NCBI GenBank assembly: GCA_013396995.1
Contig: VWZP01002209.1
Span: 301,020-365,019 of the forward strand
Direction: 5' to 3'
Source of the DNA: Dicaeum eximium
Lineage: Eukaryota; Chordata; Aves; Passeriformes; Dicaeidae
Length of the DNA: 64,000 nucleotides
The notes beneath the pieces are model-generated. The model ran no database searches, had not been told where the DNA came from, and worked only from the letters and a program-made list of their open reading frames with translations. A program made the translations under genes and the position numbers. Numbering within the stretch: the stretch's first letter is position 1; each line of letters starts with the position of its first letter. Below are positions 1 to 14,013 of this stretch, piece by piece.

Positions 1-2230
1 CCAGGCTTGATCACTCTCATATCCCACAGCACACATCAGTGTGGTTTGCAACCACCTTCTAGAGCTCTGAATTTTTGTGAAAATTATTTCCAGTGCTTCC
101 AGGAACATTAGGCCAATGTCCAACACAGGGATCCTGCCATGTCACAGAGGGGTCCTCGAATGGAGATATAAGCGAAAAGTCAGAGACACAATCCAAAGCA
201 TCTCTTGCTGACACTATACTCAAAAAAAGAGAGAGTGGAAAATAAACACTGAGGGCTCTGTGCATTTTTTCCCTCAAAGACAAGAGGCTAGTAATTTTAG
301 GGTTTATACCTCCCCATTGCTACTCCTTTCTTCCTCCCTTCCAACAGAGGATCATAGGTCTGAGCAGGTGTAAGTTCAACTGCTGATAGGAAGCCCTCTG
401 TAGCCTCAAAGGTGACCAAGCAAAACTGCTCACAACTACAGTGCAATGACTTTGCTGCAGAATAAACATGCAAAGTGATTTTTCAAGTGTTTGAGGTTTT
501 CTTAACTAAGTTGTAGGATTTTTTTTCTCTTTTTCGTTTTCCCTGAAACATATAAAAATAAATTGAAAGCTGCTTCATGGGAAAACGTGAAAGGAAGGAA
601 TTAAGATTGACATCTATTGAGTAGCACCTCTCAGGTTTAGTAGAGGAAAACACCAGGTTTGCACAATGATTTTAGGTTCCTAGCCTTCACAGCCCAGCCT
701 CAGCACAAACCAGTGTCCTCTGGACACAGCCAAGGAGATGCAGAAGAAGAGCTGGTGAGAGCATCAGCTTCAAGAACATGCCAGCTAGTCTGGTGACTAA
801 TCCAGTGTATGTCACTCAAGGTATCCCTCTTTTGTACGACCTCCTGCCCATTTACTCAGTGCCTGTTCATACACCAGAATACAGAAGTGATCTATCCATT
901 GCCCTCTAGACATAGTTACACACTCTGCAGAGCTTACAAGGGCTTGATGGAGGTGCTAACAGGTCAGAGAAATTAAATCCTGCTTTTCAGCCCCTTACAT
1001 ATTTGGAATGAGTGAGGAAATTTTGCCTGTGATGCTCTGAACCATAACCATGAAATTTCATAAAGCATAAAAGTTTCTTAAGATCTAGCAATGGCATTTC
1101 CTATTATTGCTTTTGAAATAAAAGTCTTGTTGGTGCAAATCTTTCTATATCTATCAATGACATCAGTAAGAAAGTATTAGCATTCTGTGGAGTAGCAATT
1201 TCCATTGAATTAACCATTGGGTGGGAAAATGTGCTAGGAGGCAGGGAATTTTCCACAAATGTCAGCGTTGTTCCCACTGAAATATTCCATAGATGTTCTC
1301 TGAAGTGAATGTAGTCAGCAACTTAAGATTAATACATTACTATTGACAAGGTGAACATGAACTAGAAGGAAAGTGATTTCAGTGTTTTCCCACCCATAAA
1401 GTTGCAGTTTGAAAGGTATCATTCACTGTGGATAGGTAACTAGCAGCCCTTGCCCATGTCAGGGACTTTTGTGTAACAATTTTGCAATTCACTGCTAAGG
1501 GCGTTGCTAGAGACTCCATGCAATATGGATTTCAATGCGTGTTTCAGTGTTAGTAAGGTTGAAATAACTAAAGTTACTATTATAAGATCCCAGGGGTCAC
1601 TATGACAAGTTTCCAGTAACATGAAAGAAGATATCCATTTCTGTATGACTGTGCCCACATTCCCATAATTTCATATGACACATCAGAGGTGATATCTCTC
1701 AGTACTGCTCTCCTATTCTCAGTCACATTAACCCCTAGTTGCTTTTATGAAAACTGAAGCCATCCCACTCTTAGCAGAGTGAGAAGTCTGCTCTGCTGCT
1801 TCCAAATAGAGCTCAAATTTCCAGCCCAGGTGATGAGATGGGGGGAATGGATCAGTATCTCTCTCTCTGGGAGAGAATTTACCAGTACCTGATTCACAGC
1901 ATGATGGCTATACCACAGCCCCCTTTGTCTGTTGAGTGTTCCCAGCATGCACATGAGTTTAACCACCATACAGCTCATCTTTTCATCTTTTAAGTCTCTC
2001 TCCTCACACAGTTCCCTGAAGCTCTCTCTACTCACNTCACTCCCAGGAAACTGCCTTCTACAATGCCTAAGTGAAAAGCTTTCTCTACTCTCACTGTGCT
2101 ACAAACACATGGAAGTATTTGGCTGGTGCTCAGCAGCCATCTCCATCTTCCCCAGGTTTCTTCCCAGTGTGCCCAGCCTCTTCCTGATCTCAGAACCACA
2201 AAGACACTGAATAACAAAGCCATCAAACAA
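1..2230. other. Non-coding unique sequence, no gene seen
   Basis: I recognise no exon, RNA gene or mobile element here. The open frames are all under 100 codons, overlap one another on both strands and match no family I know. A single N at 2036 marks an assembly join: the four bases TCAC occur immediately on both sides of it, so the two flanking sequences may simply overlap. Any open frame crossing 2036 is therefore unreliable. Confidence 0.7.
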
Positions 2231-2300
2231 GCTGGATGGGAAGGGATCTCTGGAGTGCATCTGGTTGAGCTCCCTCAAAGCAACATCAGCTTTGGAGAAA
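2231..2300 (-). mobile_element. CR1 LINE 3'-end relic (short, old)
   Basis: Read on the plus strand, the stretch around 2234-2280 (GGATGGGAAGGGATCTCTGG and what follows, through CTCCCTCAAAGCA) resembles the reverse complement of the CR1 3' untranslated end, where ancestral copies have a TTGGAAGGGACCTCTGGA-type run followed by a CTCAAAGCA-type run. Only about 70 bases survive, and the terminal ATTCTATG-like repeats are not evident. The element would be inserted antisense, 5'-truncated and highly diverged. The call rests on this one block, so a chance match cannot be excluded. Confidence 0.45.
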
Positions 2301-4559
2301 GATCCTGAGTAGGGGGAAAGGAGAGAGAAGAAGCGCAAAAGCTGTGAAGAAAAAAAGGGTAAGAAGAGACAGGTTAAAGAAATACAAAGAAAAAGCTCAC
2401 TTCCATTCCTATTTTTCTAAGAAACAAAAGGTTTAAGCAGAGCAAGAAAAATTTAAATATCCCTAGACTTTTTGTCAGCTCAAATTTTCTGACAGCTACA
2501 TAGAACCTCTGGCCTGACAACCAGTCAGGCAGAACCCTTCCAGTTCCCACAGCAGATGCTCTCCTTCTCTAACACACATTTAAGATTCTCAGTACCACTT
2601 CTTCTTATACATGGACAGCTTGTAGAAAGCACCACTGACTTTCCCCAGCATTCCAGTGTAGTTTTTTCCCTCTGGCAAGGTGTACCTTCATGGCTGCCTC
2701 TTGCATAGCCTTTAGCACGTTCACTTACAGAGGCAGCTGTGAAGCTCAAGATTTCTGTTTGCAGGCTGAACTCATCACACAAAGCAGAAAAGAGCACCAT
2801 ATGCTCCTATTCGCACAGCAGAATGGGAAATCTAAGGTGAGAAAACCACTTAAAGTGGTGATGGCTTTTTCAACCCAGAAATGAAACAACACACACTTCT
2901 GAGGTAATATCGGTGTGACAAGTAATACAAAAGTGGATTTTTGTGGAAGGCCTCCAGGGGCAGCTATGGAAAATACCCAGAAAAGCCCCCATGGGGGTGC
3001 AGACAATTTTATAAACTTAGTAAATTAGCATAATTGACAGAAAAGCACGAATTAGGAGCACAAATGGTGATTCAATTCCTCCCACCCCCAGTCCAAGCCC
3101 CATCTAAATTCTCCCCTCTTAGATGGGACTGTACTCTGCTGATGAAAATGTGTCTCGAAGAGGTGTTTTTTGGCCTTGCTAGCCAGGGAGAACCAAGATG
3201 GAATAGGGGCTTTGGGTATGTTTTGTCTTTCTGACTAGGAAAAGGGCATGGAAAACTACTGGGAAAGAAAACCAGCCACTAATACAATAGCTTATAAATA
3301 AATACAGAGAATATATATTAAACAAAAAAAGGTAAAAATCAAAACAGCATCATTAAACAGGCACAGATAGTTCAGCCTTGCAGGGCTGACTGCCATCCAT
3401 GCATAGGACCAAAGCATGGCCTCTTCTGAATTTGAATCAATCATTTATGAGCATGGTAATGAATTGACAATTAGGTTAAACCTTGTGTTATTATGGGTTG
3501 CTATACTGCACTTGCACCTATAGGTGCAATCTCCACTTAAAAGTTTGTTTTCTTATTTTCTGTTTCTTAAGGAAGAAGTTTTCTTTGGTACCAGCATGTG
3601 TCTGTCAACTCAAAATTCCTTAATGAGTCTAAAGTTTCTGAGGAAAGGAGGGAGAAAAAGCTCATTATACCTCTCTGCAGAACTAAAAACAAACCACTTT
3701 AACTGGTAGTGTAAGTATAAATAAGAAACTGTCTGAGATTAAATTGCTGCAACACAAGGACTATTCAGACTGAAGACTTTCTCATCCACCATTACCAATG
3801 TCAGTCCTTTATTGGAGTAATTCTGAGGAAGGTACCTCCTTGCACAGCATGGCTCACACCCAGTCAGCCAGAAACCCATTATGACAACACTTTCTAGGAT
3901 GCCACAAATTCCTCAGGCCTAGATAGGATCAGTAAGTCACATTAACATATTTTGATAACACCCTTCATTAATTATGTTACTAATGATAATTCTGTGGACA
4001 ACAACATCTCTGGAAATGTATTACAAATGTGGTAAGAATTTACCCTGTCTGGACATGCTATGAAAAAAACAGTTTTCTTCCTTACCCAGCTGTTCTTCAT
4101 GTGATCTAGGTTCATCTGGACATTTCTGTCAATGTGAAGAGCTTTTAAAAGGTTTGTAAATGTGAGGTGGTTATTTTTGCACATAGAACCATTGGGTAAG
4201 AAAAGAAAATTAAGGAAGAAAATTAATTCATGTTTCCTCAAGACTTCTAAGAAGCATTTAACCTAATAAAAATACAATCTGGAGCAAAAACATAAACAAA
4301 AACTAAAGCGAAAACAAACCTCTTTGGAATATTATTGCCTCTTCATATTATTTTTACTAGTTTTACTTCAACAGGAGCCTTCTAAATTTAAAAAAAAAAA
4401 AAAAAAGAAAGAATGTGATGTTTAAAGATTTGGATATCCAAAGCTATTTTTTAAAGGTTAATTTCTTTATGTTTTTATAAAGAAACATGAAAAACTGTGA
4501 GATAATAGGGATGCCAGACAAAGTCTGGGGATTAAGTTATTTTCCCCTCTTACATGAAT
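2301..4559. other. Non-coding unique sequence
   Basis: No recognisable gene. The stretch contains an A homopolymer of about 18 bases near 4390-4407. It lacks an AATAAA 10-30 bases upstream and has no gene-like sequence before it, so I do not read it as a processed pseudogene. The open frames are at most about 90 codons and unrecognised. Confidence 0.65.
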
Positions 4560-4960
4560 AAATATTAGCTATCTAGTATATTCCTGTCAGCACATTGCAC
4601 TGTCAGTTGTTAATAACAACACACCAATTAAAATACAAAGTCAATGGGAGACAAGAATCACCCCATGACTAGATTGCGAGGGGTTACAGGATCAGACAGT
4701 TTAATCTGGGTTTGGAGCTTTGATAGAGCGAAGTGCTGGGCAAGTTCAGATGACACATGAGATAATTAAAAAACATTAGAAGGAGGGCTTCACATTTTTG
4801 CATTTTGCAAGAAGCCTTAATGACTCCCAGGGCATCAGAACGTAGCATGTATCTTGTTGAGAGGATACAATCTCAGTGTTACAACAAAATTGTTTGATTA
4901 GACTGTGGAGATGGCTAAAGAGAGAGAAGGGGGATTAATATTCGTTTTGCATTTTCTGAA
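4560..4960. promoter_or_regulatory. Candidate conserved non-coding element (motif-dense)
   Basis: This block is free of repeats and dense in developmental transcription-factor cores. There is CCAATTA at 4624-4630, ATAATTAAA near 4762, TTAATGAC near 4817, and an inverted AACA/TGTT pair (AACAAAATTGTT, 4883-4894) followed at once by TGATTAG. The last group resembles a dimeric SOX site beside a homeodomain core. No coding frame is present. The call is inferred from motif texture alone; such cores are also common by chance in AT-rich DNA, and sequence conservation was not tested. Confidence 0.25.
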
Positions 4961-7900
4961 TAGCCTAAGGGAAATATAGGTCAGTTAGGTCTATGTATAT
5001 TTTTGAGAAACCATGCTCGTAGCTAAAGAAAATGTCTGCATTCTCAGGCAGTTAGGCAGGGAGAGTGCTGATCCTCACTGTGCTTTCACCAAAATAAATA
5101 AATAAAAAAGACCATAGAACTGATTTCCTAGAGGAAGCTGAGAACAGTCTGAATGAATTGTATAGTGAATAGCAGTTGTAAATGCAAAATAATGAGAAGA
5201 TAGCATCCTGGATTAAATAATTTACAGGCAATGAATGCAGGAAATTTATTACACTGGCTGAAATGCATTGATGTAATACTGAGAAGTGGGACTTCTACTA
5301 GAAAATTTTACAAAGTGCTTTGGAAATTTGTTGGTATGCATTTTTATATAGATCAATATCTTCAAATTGGCACTGAGTGCCTGCTATAGCTCACACCTGT
5401 GCTATTTTCTTCTCATCGCTGTGACACACCTTGATGGGCTTAGTAAAAGAATAATGCTGAGCATACAGCAGAGTCCTCATAACACCACAGCCTTGTGGAA
5501 AAACAGCCAAAAAGACAAAGGAGGGAAGGCACAGGGTTAAAAATCCATGGATGAATGTCCCCTGTAGATACAGCTGGGTAAACCAAAGCTGCAGATGCCT
5601 TCAGTGCCTCCCCAGGAGCCAGCAGGGACACCTTCCTGGCCTTTCCAGGTAAGCCACAGAGACCTGAAATCCTGCAAAGGATTTGGCTCTTTTTTGCTAG
5701 AAGAAAACATCTCTAAGACAGAGACATCTTCCTATGAAAAAATGGTAGAAACCTAGAGAAAACCTATTAATTATCTGAGAGGAAGTCATGGGAAGATGCT
5801 TAGGAAAGGAGGAAGGGTGGATGATGAGGAAAAGTTGTTTTTATTTAAAAGCATATACATACACGTATGTATGTATGTATGTATTTATGTATGTACATAC
5901 ATGATAAAAATAAGATGACTGAGCTGAGAGGAGAATGAGACAATGGCAATTATGTATTTGTGCACAGAAGGCACATGAGAGAAAGATGTACGTTCATATA
6001 TCTGTCCAGTATGTTTTGCCACGAATATTTTGAAAGGCATAAAATGTAATGAAAGTCTAGACCCATTTTACTGTTTTTGTTGGACAAATGTTAAAATAAT
6101 GTGTTGGAAACTACAATAAGTTCATTTTTCTGGATTCCTTCACTATTTGAAACAAATAATTGTTTTCTTTTTGCCGCAAGACTCTAAAGATAGGTGTGAA
6201 GGCGTAGGGAATTGAGCAGCTTGCTTTGTTTATTCTGCAAAAACTTATAAATAGTCACTTCTTGATGAACATGATGATCACAACTAAAATACATGTCCCT
6301 GTAGTCCTTGATCCAAGGATGATAGTTCTGTATGTTTAGCCAAACTCCTCACCTGGACCAACACCTTAGTAACTGCTACAGCTTCTGGGATATCCTGGAG
6401 AATCCACTGAATGATGTTAACTACAAATGGACAAAAATTTCAGCTTCTTTTACATCAACTTGTTCAAGTTAATTCTCTACAGATTACTTTCACATTCACA
6501 AGTAAATGGAAACAAACAAATTTCTGCTGCCTCAAGAAAATTGCATTTGAGAGTGTTGTGAGGCAATGAGTTCTGGTCCAGACCTATAGACAGGGAAGCC
6601 AGTTAATGGAATCAAAAAAGGACACTGTTTATCTGGGCTAAAAAAGAAATTAATGATTCCCATGTAATACAACAGTAATTCACAGATCTACCCTGTGAAT
6701 GTAGGCTATTTTTTCTCTCATAGCAGCTCCAAAACTCACCTCTTCCTCAGTTTCACCACTAGACTTCTGATTTGTATTTCAAGGTCCTATCTTTATTCCT
6801 ATTCTCAACTTCAGGCTTCTCCAACATGGCATCCACTGGTGTCTCTTCTACCTTGGCCTTGTACTGCATAGATCTGCTGGGATGCCACAGTGTTGTGTCC
6901 TGAGGTGTTTCCCACCTACTGCATCTGTTAATGGGCAGATGTTCCTGGATGGAACAGAAAAAACTGTGAATTGTGTCTGGTTTCTGTCTTTGTCCAGTCA
7001 CATGTCAGTAGCTGGAGAATCAGAATCAGAAAGGTGCATTTGCAGCTTCTTCTTGGTTTTGCTGCCACTGCTCTCCTAGCTCATGGTATTTTGTTTCACA
7101 AACAGAACCAGTTATTTTTTACCTACCAAAACCCTGTATAAACACCGCAGTTGCTAATCCTCATGTTTATGAAAAGAAAGAAGCCATTTAAATCTCAGAA
7201 GTTAAGCCTAACCCTTCCTGAACTTTTGCAGCTTGTGGGAGGCACCATGGGGGATGCTTATCCCAATCCCACTTGCAGGCAGCTGGATGCATGGTCATTA
7301 AGTGTTCAGCCTCAACAACTTGTGTTGCACAGTTCTGCCTTGTACTAGTGCTCTGAAACATTTCATGTTAGCTGGTCAGAAATCAAACTCCTATTCTAAA
7401 TGATTTGCAGTTCCCTGGAGATGACGCCTTATTTTTGCCAGTCTTTCTTGTATTCCCACAGGGTGAGAAGAGAACAGCCTTATGGATAGCTGGGTCTTGA
7501 TAGGACTAACTTAGAGCAGACATAGTTTGTCCAAAAGAACCTATGACATTTCCATGCCTTAACAGCAATTTGAACTACAGATTCAGACAAGGCAGCCCAT
7601 TGTCTCTGGTCTAGATTTTTACTTGCAATGAAGAGACAACTTTTTTGAATGAAATATGCACAAAAATCTAGGAAGCAAACCGAGTAAAACAGGAGTTTGA
7701 TCAAGATGCAAATGAACTTATATATCAATTACACATATCATAGCCTAAATGTATGTCTGCCATGGCACATCAGGCCTCTGAAACACATTGGTAGGCTGCA
7801 ATGACCAGCTCACTAAGCTGCTTCAAGTGTATAGGAGGTGCATTTGCTCCCCTGTGGCCACTGCCTGCCCCTCAGCTTGTCCTGGGATCTCGTTGAAATG

Positions 7901-10900
7901 AGCAGACCAGGAGGTGCAGCACATGCACTGAGGACAGCAGGTAAGTCTGGCAATCATTTCACAAACAGAAATGTTGTTATTCCCACTTCTGTCAAATTTA
8001 GGAGAAAATTCGGTGTTTTGGTTTTTTCCCTAATGTCTGTGAAATCCTCTGTCCCTTAAGGGAGAATGGGAGAGTAGCAGGAGAGCCAGACCAGATTTTT
8101 TTGGCTCTGGTTACAGCCTCTTTCTCCCTGCAGGCAGCACAAAAATGCTAAGAGCCTTCCACGTGGGTAGAGCAAAAGCTGTCATTTTGATTTCTCCTGG
8201 ATGAGAAGCGCAAAATGCTCAGCAAAACACAGAGCTTCCCTGCAGCTAATCCCTCCCACCACTCTCCACCACTGAATAAAGGCTGCTGACATGCTTCATG
8301 ATAACAATAGGAGAGATTGATCCCAGCATCATGGCTAGCAAGAGAACCAAGACAGAGGCCATCATGGAGAAAGAGGTGATCTTTCCAGGGTGGCAAAAGA
8401 CAAGTAACTCCATCAGGGATGCTATATCCTGCCACATCCACTGTTACTTCAGGGCAGCAGCACAACCCTATGGGGAGACACGAGCTCTTTAGAAGAGCAC
8501 TTCAGAGGAAGGCTCCTTGAAAGATGACTTCATTGTTGTTTCTGCCTCTGCCATCACCCTGGCTGCTTCAGCATGCCTGGCTCTCACACAGAAGTTACAT
8601 GGGAAAGTCAGCAAGCCTGACCCAGTGGGCCAACACACTAATTAATGAGATCATAGGAATCCAAGATTCTCCAGTCTCCCCTGGCTCAACACATAGAGGA
8701 CCAAACACATGTCAGGTTCAGGGCCCACTCCCTTCTTCATGCAACTGCCAAGGAAGATGCCTCTCACAGTCACTCATTTTCTAACTCATGGGTGCACAGC
8801 AGCACCTCCCTTGAAATACACACAGTCGTCACCACTGACAGATATTAAAGGTTAAAAAGGCAGGTAGAAGAGGAGAATGAACCTCTCAGTCTGTGCGATA
8901 TTGCTTCACACTGGAAGAGTATCATCTCATGTGCATTCACCTTCCTCCACAAAACAGGCTCCAGTATAAAGTACCAGGATATTTGTGTTCAGATTTCACT
9001 GGAAACAATAGGTTTCAAAACAATTGGATTCTGCATTACATCTATTTTCCACTGAGGAGGAGGGGAAGACAATAAGTTTAGAAATAAACCAAGAGTGACC
9101 CAGAGCACAAAAGAAAATTAAATCAGAGGGAGACCGGGAAAGGTTCATAATAAAAGCATATCCCTTTGAAGCCACCTTCACATATATACTTTTCCCTCTA
9201 GCTGCAGCCATTTTGCAGAGCTTTGTTAAAATAGCATCTCTGAAGAAAGGTTACTTAAAAGAGAGAATAGATTTTTCAGGACCAATGAAAACAAACCTCC
9301 TATAAACAAGGGTGGTTTTCCTGGCCAGGCAGTTCTTTAATCCATTTCTAATCTGCATTCATCACAGGGATGAGAGGGATCAAACTACAACAGAGGTCTG
9401 TGATGACAGTGCTGCCAGCTGTCTTGGGAATGCTCTGTCCAGTCAACAAACTAGTTAAACAACCAAAGATACTGCTGCTGATGTCCTGCAATTCAGAATC
9501 AGGTGGCAACAAACATCCTTTTTGAAGTGAGTAATGGGGCCACACTTAAAAAGTGCTTCAGTCAAATTTTGTATTATTGGTTTTGGGCAGCATTTCAGCA
9601 ACTTAAACAGGAGAAGGAGTGGGAGGATGTGTGGTCTCTGTGGGCAGCTTGGTGTCTGTGGGAATGAAGCAGAGCAGATGCAGCCCTTGTATGCAGCTGA
9701 TCACACTTTCTGGCATGCTGAGATATTTGAATTGCAGATTTGTGGCTCTTCCTAATTTCTTGGGCTTTGTTGTTGGGTTGGTTTTGTTTTTGTTTTTTTC
9801 TCAATTGAAGCATCAGTTTAAGGAGGCTTTTTTACTGTTTTCTGTATAAACTATATAACAGTCATGAATGAGATGCAATTATACTGGAGAAAAATGGGAA
9901 TACTTCCTCTGCTTCCAAACGTCAGTGAAAACTACAATTAGTTAGTTAAAGGGTAACCTGTGTCGATTCCTTTCTCTAGAAGATTGTGTATGAATGAATT
10001 TTACCTTGTTTCCCATGATTATGTGTTCCACCAGGTGTTGACAGCTATGGCCTTAGTTGTCCATAAACTAAATGTCTTGCAGACTTCTAGGAGCAATGAG
10101 GAAATCTCAGAATAGATAAAAGGGGATGTAATTAATTGTCTCCCAGTGTTCATGGGCTTTCTCTCTAAATAAATATTTTTATTTCGCAATCAGCAGTTTC
10201 TCTCTGCTTGATATCTGGCTGCCAGACATCAGGGCTGGCTGCCCCAAAGTGGAGTCCTGACCTCTACAATGAATGTACCAATGAGCCTTTATCCTTGGAA
10301 GCTGGGTCCAGTCCTGTATACTACTTGATCCCTGAGAGAAAAAATTCACCTAGCCAGTATAAAATCCAGGATTTTTTCCTTCACAGTTAGAAAACCTCTA
10401 AGACCACTTCAAGTCCATTAGGGCTCCACTGGGAGCAGGACGGGCTGAGCCCACAGGACACACAGTTTGGCAGGTTTGCAGGAACACTTGGAAGACCCTC
10501 TGCACCTTTTTTTGGGAGTGTGAAGACAATGACCCCAAGTGAGACACCAGTCTTTGACACACTTGTGCCACATGTAAACCTGTGTGCATGGGAATGAACT
10601 TGTTAATGGACAATACCCAAGAAGATGAAAGGAACATGGCAAGGCAATTCAACATTCCATTTAGTGTTGTCTAGGATTGTTTGCCTGCAGCAGGGTTACA
10701 GGTTAACTTGCCCTGGGGATTAAAATGGATTCTTTTGCTCAGAAGCCTGGGGTCAGAAAAGATCCATGGGTTTGCTGTTGACAAAGAGCATTCCTATCTG
10801 AAGAACATACTAAAAATATCCCAGATGAAAAAGCCTCTGATAAGACTGACAATTTATTTAAAAACAAAAACAATAGGGGAAAGAAAGAAGGAGGGGAAAA

Positions 10901-13900
10901 ACCAACACCTACAGAGCATTCATTATGGATCAAGCTTAATAACAGAAGCATCAAAACTAAACCCTAAATCTGACATTAATGTTCAAGACAACACCCATTA
11001 CTGAAAATATATTTGTTGTTCTGCTAAACTGGGACACTGCATCTTTCTTTGAAAGGAAATCTCTCTTTGTTGGAATTTCTGCATTCTGCAAGAACTCTTT
11101 CTAAAATCTAGTTCATTCCAATATCCTTTGGTAAAAGATGAAGGGATCAGAGAGTAAAACCATCACAACCTCTGTAATGTTAGAACTAAATCCCTTTACC
11201 CTAAATAACAAGCTTTCTTCACTAAGCCTGGCTTTTTTGACTTCTGCTTCTGCAAGCTAGAATCTTGAGCTATTTTAAATCTTGTAAGCAGAAGAAAGCA
11301 TATTATTCTTATATTTCCCCTCTATTTAATGCCTCCAGACAATGTCTTGGGGATAGCACTTTACCTGGTTTCAGAAACACTGGTTTCAGACAGTTTAACC
11401 AGGCAATTACTGATTTCTCCGCAGTCACTGGCTGACAGCACTCACTGCAGGCAGAAAATAAACTGGCATGAACAGAGGGGTAGAAGAAGAAAGAAAGAAG
11501 TAAAGCAGATAATTTTTCTAGGCATGTTTAATTGTTCCAGCTGCTTCTCTGAGTCTGCTTCCCTGCCACTTCATTCCCTGTGCCATTAATGTCTGTGGAG
11601 AGATAAGATGATACAGCAATACACTGGATATAGTTTTCATGCTTTGCCACAGAGAAAAATTCCGGGCCCAAATCTGGATGAATGGATCTGCTTCACTTCT
11701 TATAGTAGATGACAGGGTTTAAACATCTTGCAGGCACAGCTGTAACAAATACCAGTCCTGACCAGGAATAGCAATATTGCAGAAGTACTGAATATAGCTG
11801 CAATGAGAGCTCTCTTATATCTGTGTATGCACCCAGTAAAGTTATTTGTTTATGGATCATGAAAAATATTGGTTCTTGCCTTTATCAAAATGAGCACTCT
11901 GAGCTGACACCAGGTGCTATTGTCATAGCAAGCCAAGCTCAGTTATTTGCCTATGCAGAAGTTTCCAGCCCAACACATCCATTTTTACCTTTATGAGATC
12001 TGATTGGCTGCAACAGAGTTTATCCTGCCTTTCAGGGCTGCAAGTGGTAATGATCCCTGGAGTTTTTATCCACACTGATGATTTGAATTCTGGTTTTTTT
12101 GGTACATAGCTGAGACTGCATTATATCACAAGCTTTTTATTCTACTTAAGTTACCTCTGACTACCTAGAACTGCTCTGAAGTGCCCAGACGTGCATTTAT
12201 TCACTAACAACAGAATTTCTATTCTCTTAAATACCCAAGACATAGACATAACAAAATATGCTCATATAAAATATTTATGTAAGATTTTACAAAAATATTT
12301 AAAATTAAATTAAAATACTGATAAAATAGTCTAATTAGCGAGTAAGCATAATTTGTGAAAGTTAGAACATTGCTAAATAAAGTTCAGCAACTCAACCTTA
12401 GCTTTATTCTGGTTTTGTATGTGCAATCTACCTATCCCTGTATTGTGTCCTGTGAGAAGACATAATATGTAAGGCAAGCCACGTTGTACCAGGCTTGACC
12501 TTCATATCCCAGGCTGAGTTGTCAAAGCTATCAGGAAGTATAGGTAAGATTATGATTTTATTTATATATGTGTGTGTGTAAATAAATAACACAATCAGCA
12601 CAGAAACTTTGAAAGAACAGCTTGGATTCCACACAACAGGCAATGGTACCCTTGAAAACTAAATAGTTTGCTTCAGTAGTTCAATGGCTGGATGTCTTTA
12701 CCTTCCTGTGATGCTTGCCCCCACATGAAGTGAGAATGCCTGTCGAATCCTGTCACACAAAAAAAAATTCACAGGCTTAATTAACACTAGAAAACTTCTT
12801 AAGCTAAAGGGCTAAATATAAATTTAGCACAAATCACTCATACCTACACCTCTCACTGTCTTTCCCACCTGCTGAATATTCCCTTCCAGCAGAAGCCTCT
12901 TTTGAAGCTGACACAAATCTGATAGTCAGCAAAACACAATGGTGAAGCTGCTTGTTTTCTGTTGTGACTTTGCCACAGAAAGAACTTCAACCTCCTCTGC
13001 CCATCCCCCCTTTAAGGATTTCTCAATCCCTGAAGAGAAGAAAGAGGTGCATGACCTCACAGAATCAATGTGATGTATGGAAGGCTGCCCCCACCCATAC
13101 TCAGTGAGTACAGAAATTATGCCAAATCAGCATCCACACTGCTTTACACAGAGCAAAATATAGGAAGGGAAAGGATGAGGTGAGTTAAGCTCCAAGATCC
13201 CCATTCCTGTCGCTTACAGTTAGTGCCACCAATTTTCTGCAGCTTTTCTTTATTCTTTTGTAAATAAGTCTTTCTAATTCCACAGGACCTCAGATTCTTC
13301 AGTGATCAAAAGATTTTTGGATTTAGAAAGTGTTAATTCACTTTTTTTTTAAATTAACTTTTCTTCTCTTATTATGAGCACTGGGAAGGTATTTTCTGGC
13401 ATCAAGGAACTGATGTCCTGATGCCTTAGCAGAATTTAGGCACAGCAGGAACCCCCAAACACCAAGGGAGCAAAGCCCATAAACAGTTGTACAGCATGGA
13501 AAACCCTTACTGAAAAATAAAGAGAAGAGCTGTGAACATCTGGCATCACAGGCAGTGCTCTGAATACTCTGCATTTATAATGCATGTATGCACAGTGGTG
13601 ATTGCTTAACATCCTCCACTGCTTCCTGCCAAGTAAACACCCAAGAGCACTAGAGGGCTTTTGTTGGATCTTTCCAGGCTGGAGCACTGGTTTAGGCAGC
13701 TTTTCATCCAGTAGCCCCACCGGTGGGGTCATTTTACTCTGCTGGTAAAAAGTACCTCTGGAGCCCACTTTGGGAATGGAGAGAAGCTGTTGAGAGGATG
13801 CAAAAAAACATTCCCATTTCAAGGCTCTTATCCTGCTGCTGGAACAGGAGAGAGGGGTGTTAACAGCTGTCCCAGTTCCCTTCCCCAGCTCTGGCTCCCT

Positions 13901-13964
13901 GGTGTGCTGTTGGGTGCTCTCAGCTCATACCCAGCAGCATCACAGGGGAGGACACTTTGCCATC
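4961..13964. other. Non-coding unique sequence, about 9 kb
   Basis: Apart from the microsatellite at 5.85 kb I see no nameable element. The longest open frames are 10681-11004 on plus (107 codons), 8148-8465 on minus (105 codons) and 13436-13822 on minus (128 codons). None matches a family I recognise. The 8148-8465 frame is overlapped on the same strand by another open frame (8246-8437) with a hydrophobic stretch, which argues for chance. The segment 12240-12330 is very AT-rich. A short TAAA run lies at about 5092-5108. The stretch ends at the N at 13965. Confidence 0.65.
5852..5902. repeat. (TATG)n microsatellite
   Basis: Imperfect TATG/TACA tetranucleotide repeat with a run of GTATGTATGTAT units, one TTTATG interruption, and inverted TACATACA-type units at both ends. 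The opposing TATG and CATA units make the block partly self-complementary. It is probably length-polymorphic. Confidence 0.9.
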
Positions 13965-13965
13965 N
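13965..13965. other. Single-N assembly gap
   Basis: The ten bases before this N (CTTTGCCATC, 13955-13964) are identical to the ten bases that follow the next N (14224-14233). This indicates that the sequence ending here truly continues at 14224, and that the piece between the two Ns has been inserted in the wrong place. Confidence 0.85.
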
Positions 13966-13995
13966 CACTGTGTTATATAGCCTGGATCCAAAAGT

Positions 13996-14009
13996 AGAGA
14001 GAGAGAGAG
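13996..14009. repeat. (GA)n short microsatellite
   Basis: A pure AG run of about 14 bases immediately upstream of the first copy of the 209-base repeat. A simple repeat at this place gives a plausible reason for the local assembly failure. Confidence 0.85.
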
Positions 14010-14013
14010 GAAG

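Noticed and set aside
7838..7950. CAG-GTAAGT donor-like site after a short open frame
   Set aside because: A perfect donor consensus occurs many times per 64 kb. The 73-codon frame reads straight through it and has no family match.
8148..8465. Two overlapping minus-strand frames, one with a hydrophobic stretch resembling a membrane segment
   Set aside because: Two registers are open over the same bases, no family match, and no conserved flanking splice signals. Hydrophobic runs are common in T-rich frames.
13436..13822. 128-codon minus-strand open frame outside any repeat
   Set aside because: No recognisable motif or domain and no promoter or splice context that I can support. Its length is near the upper end of chance frames for 64 kb.
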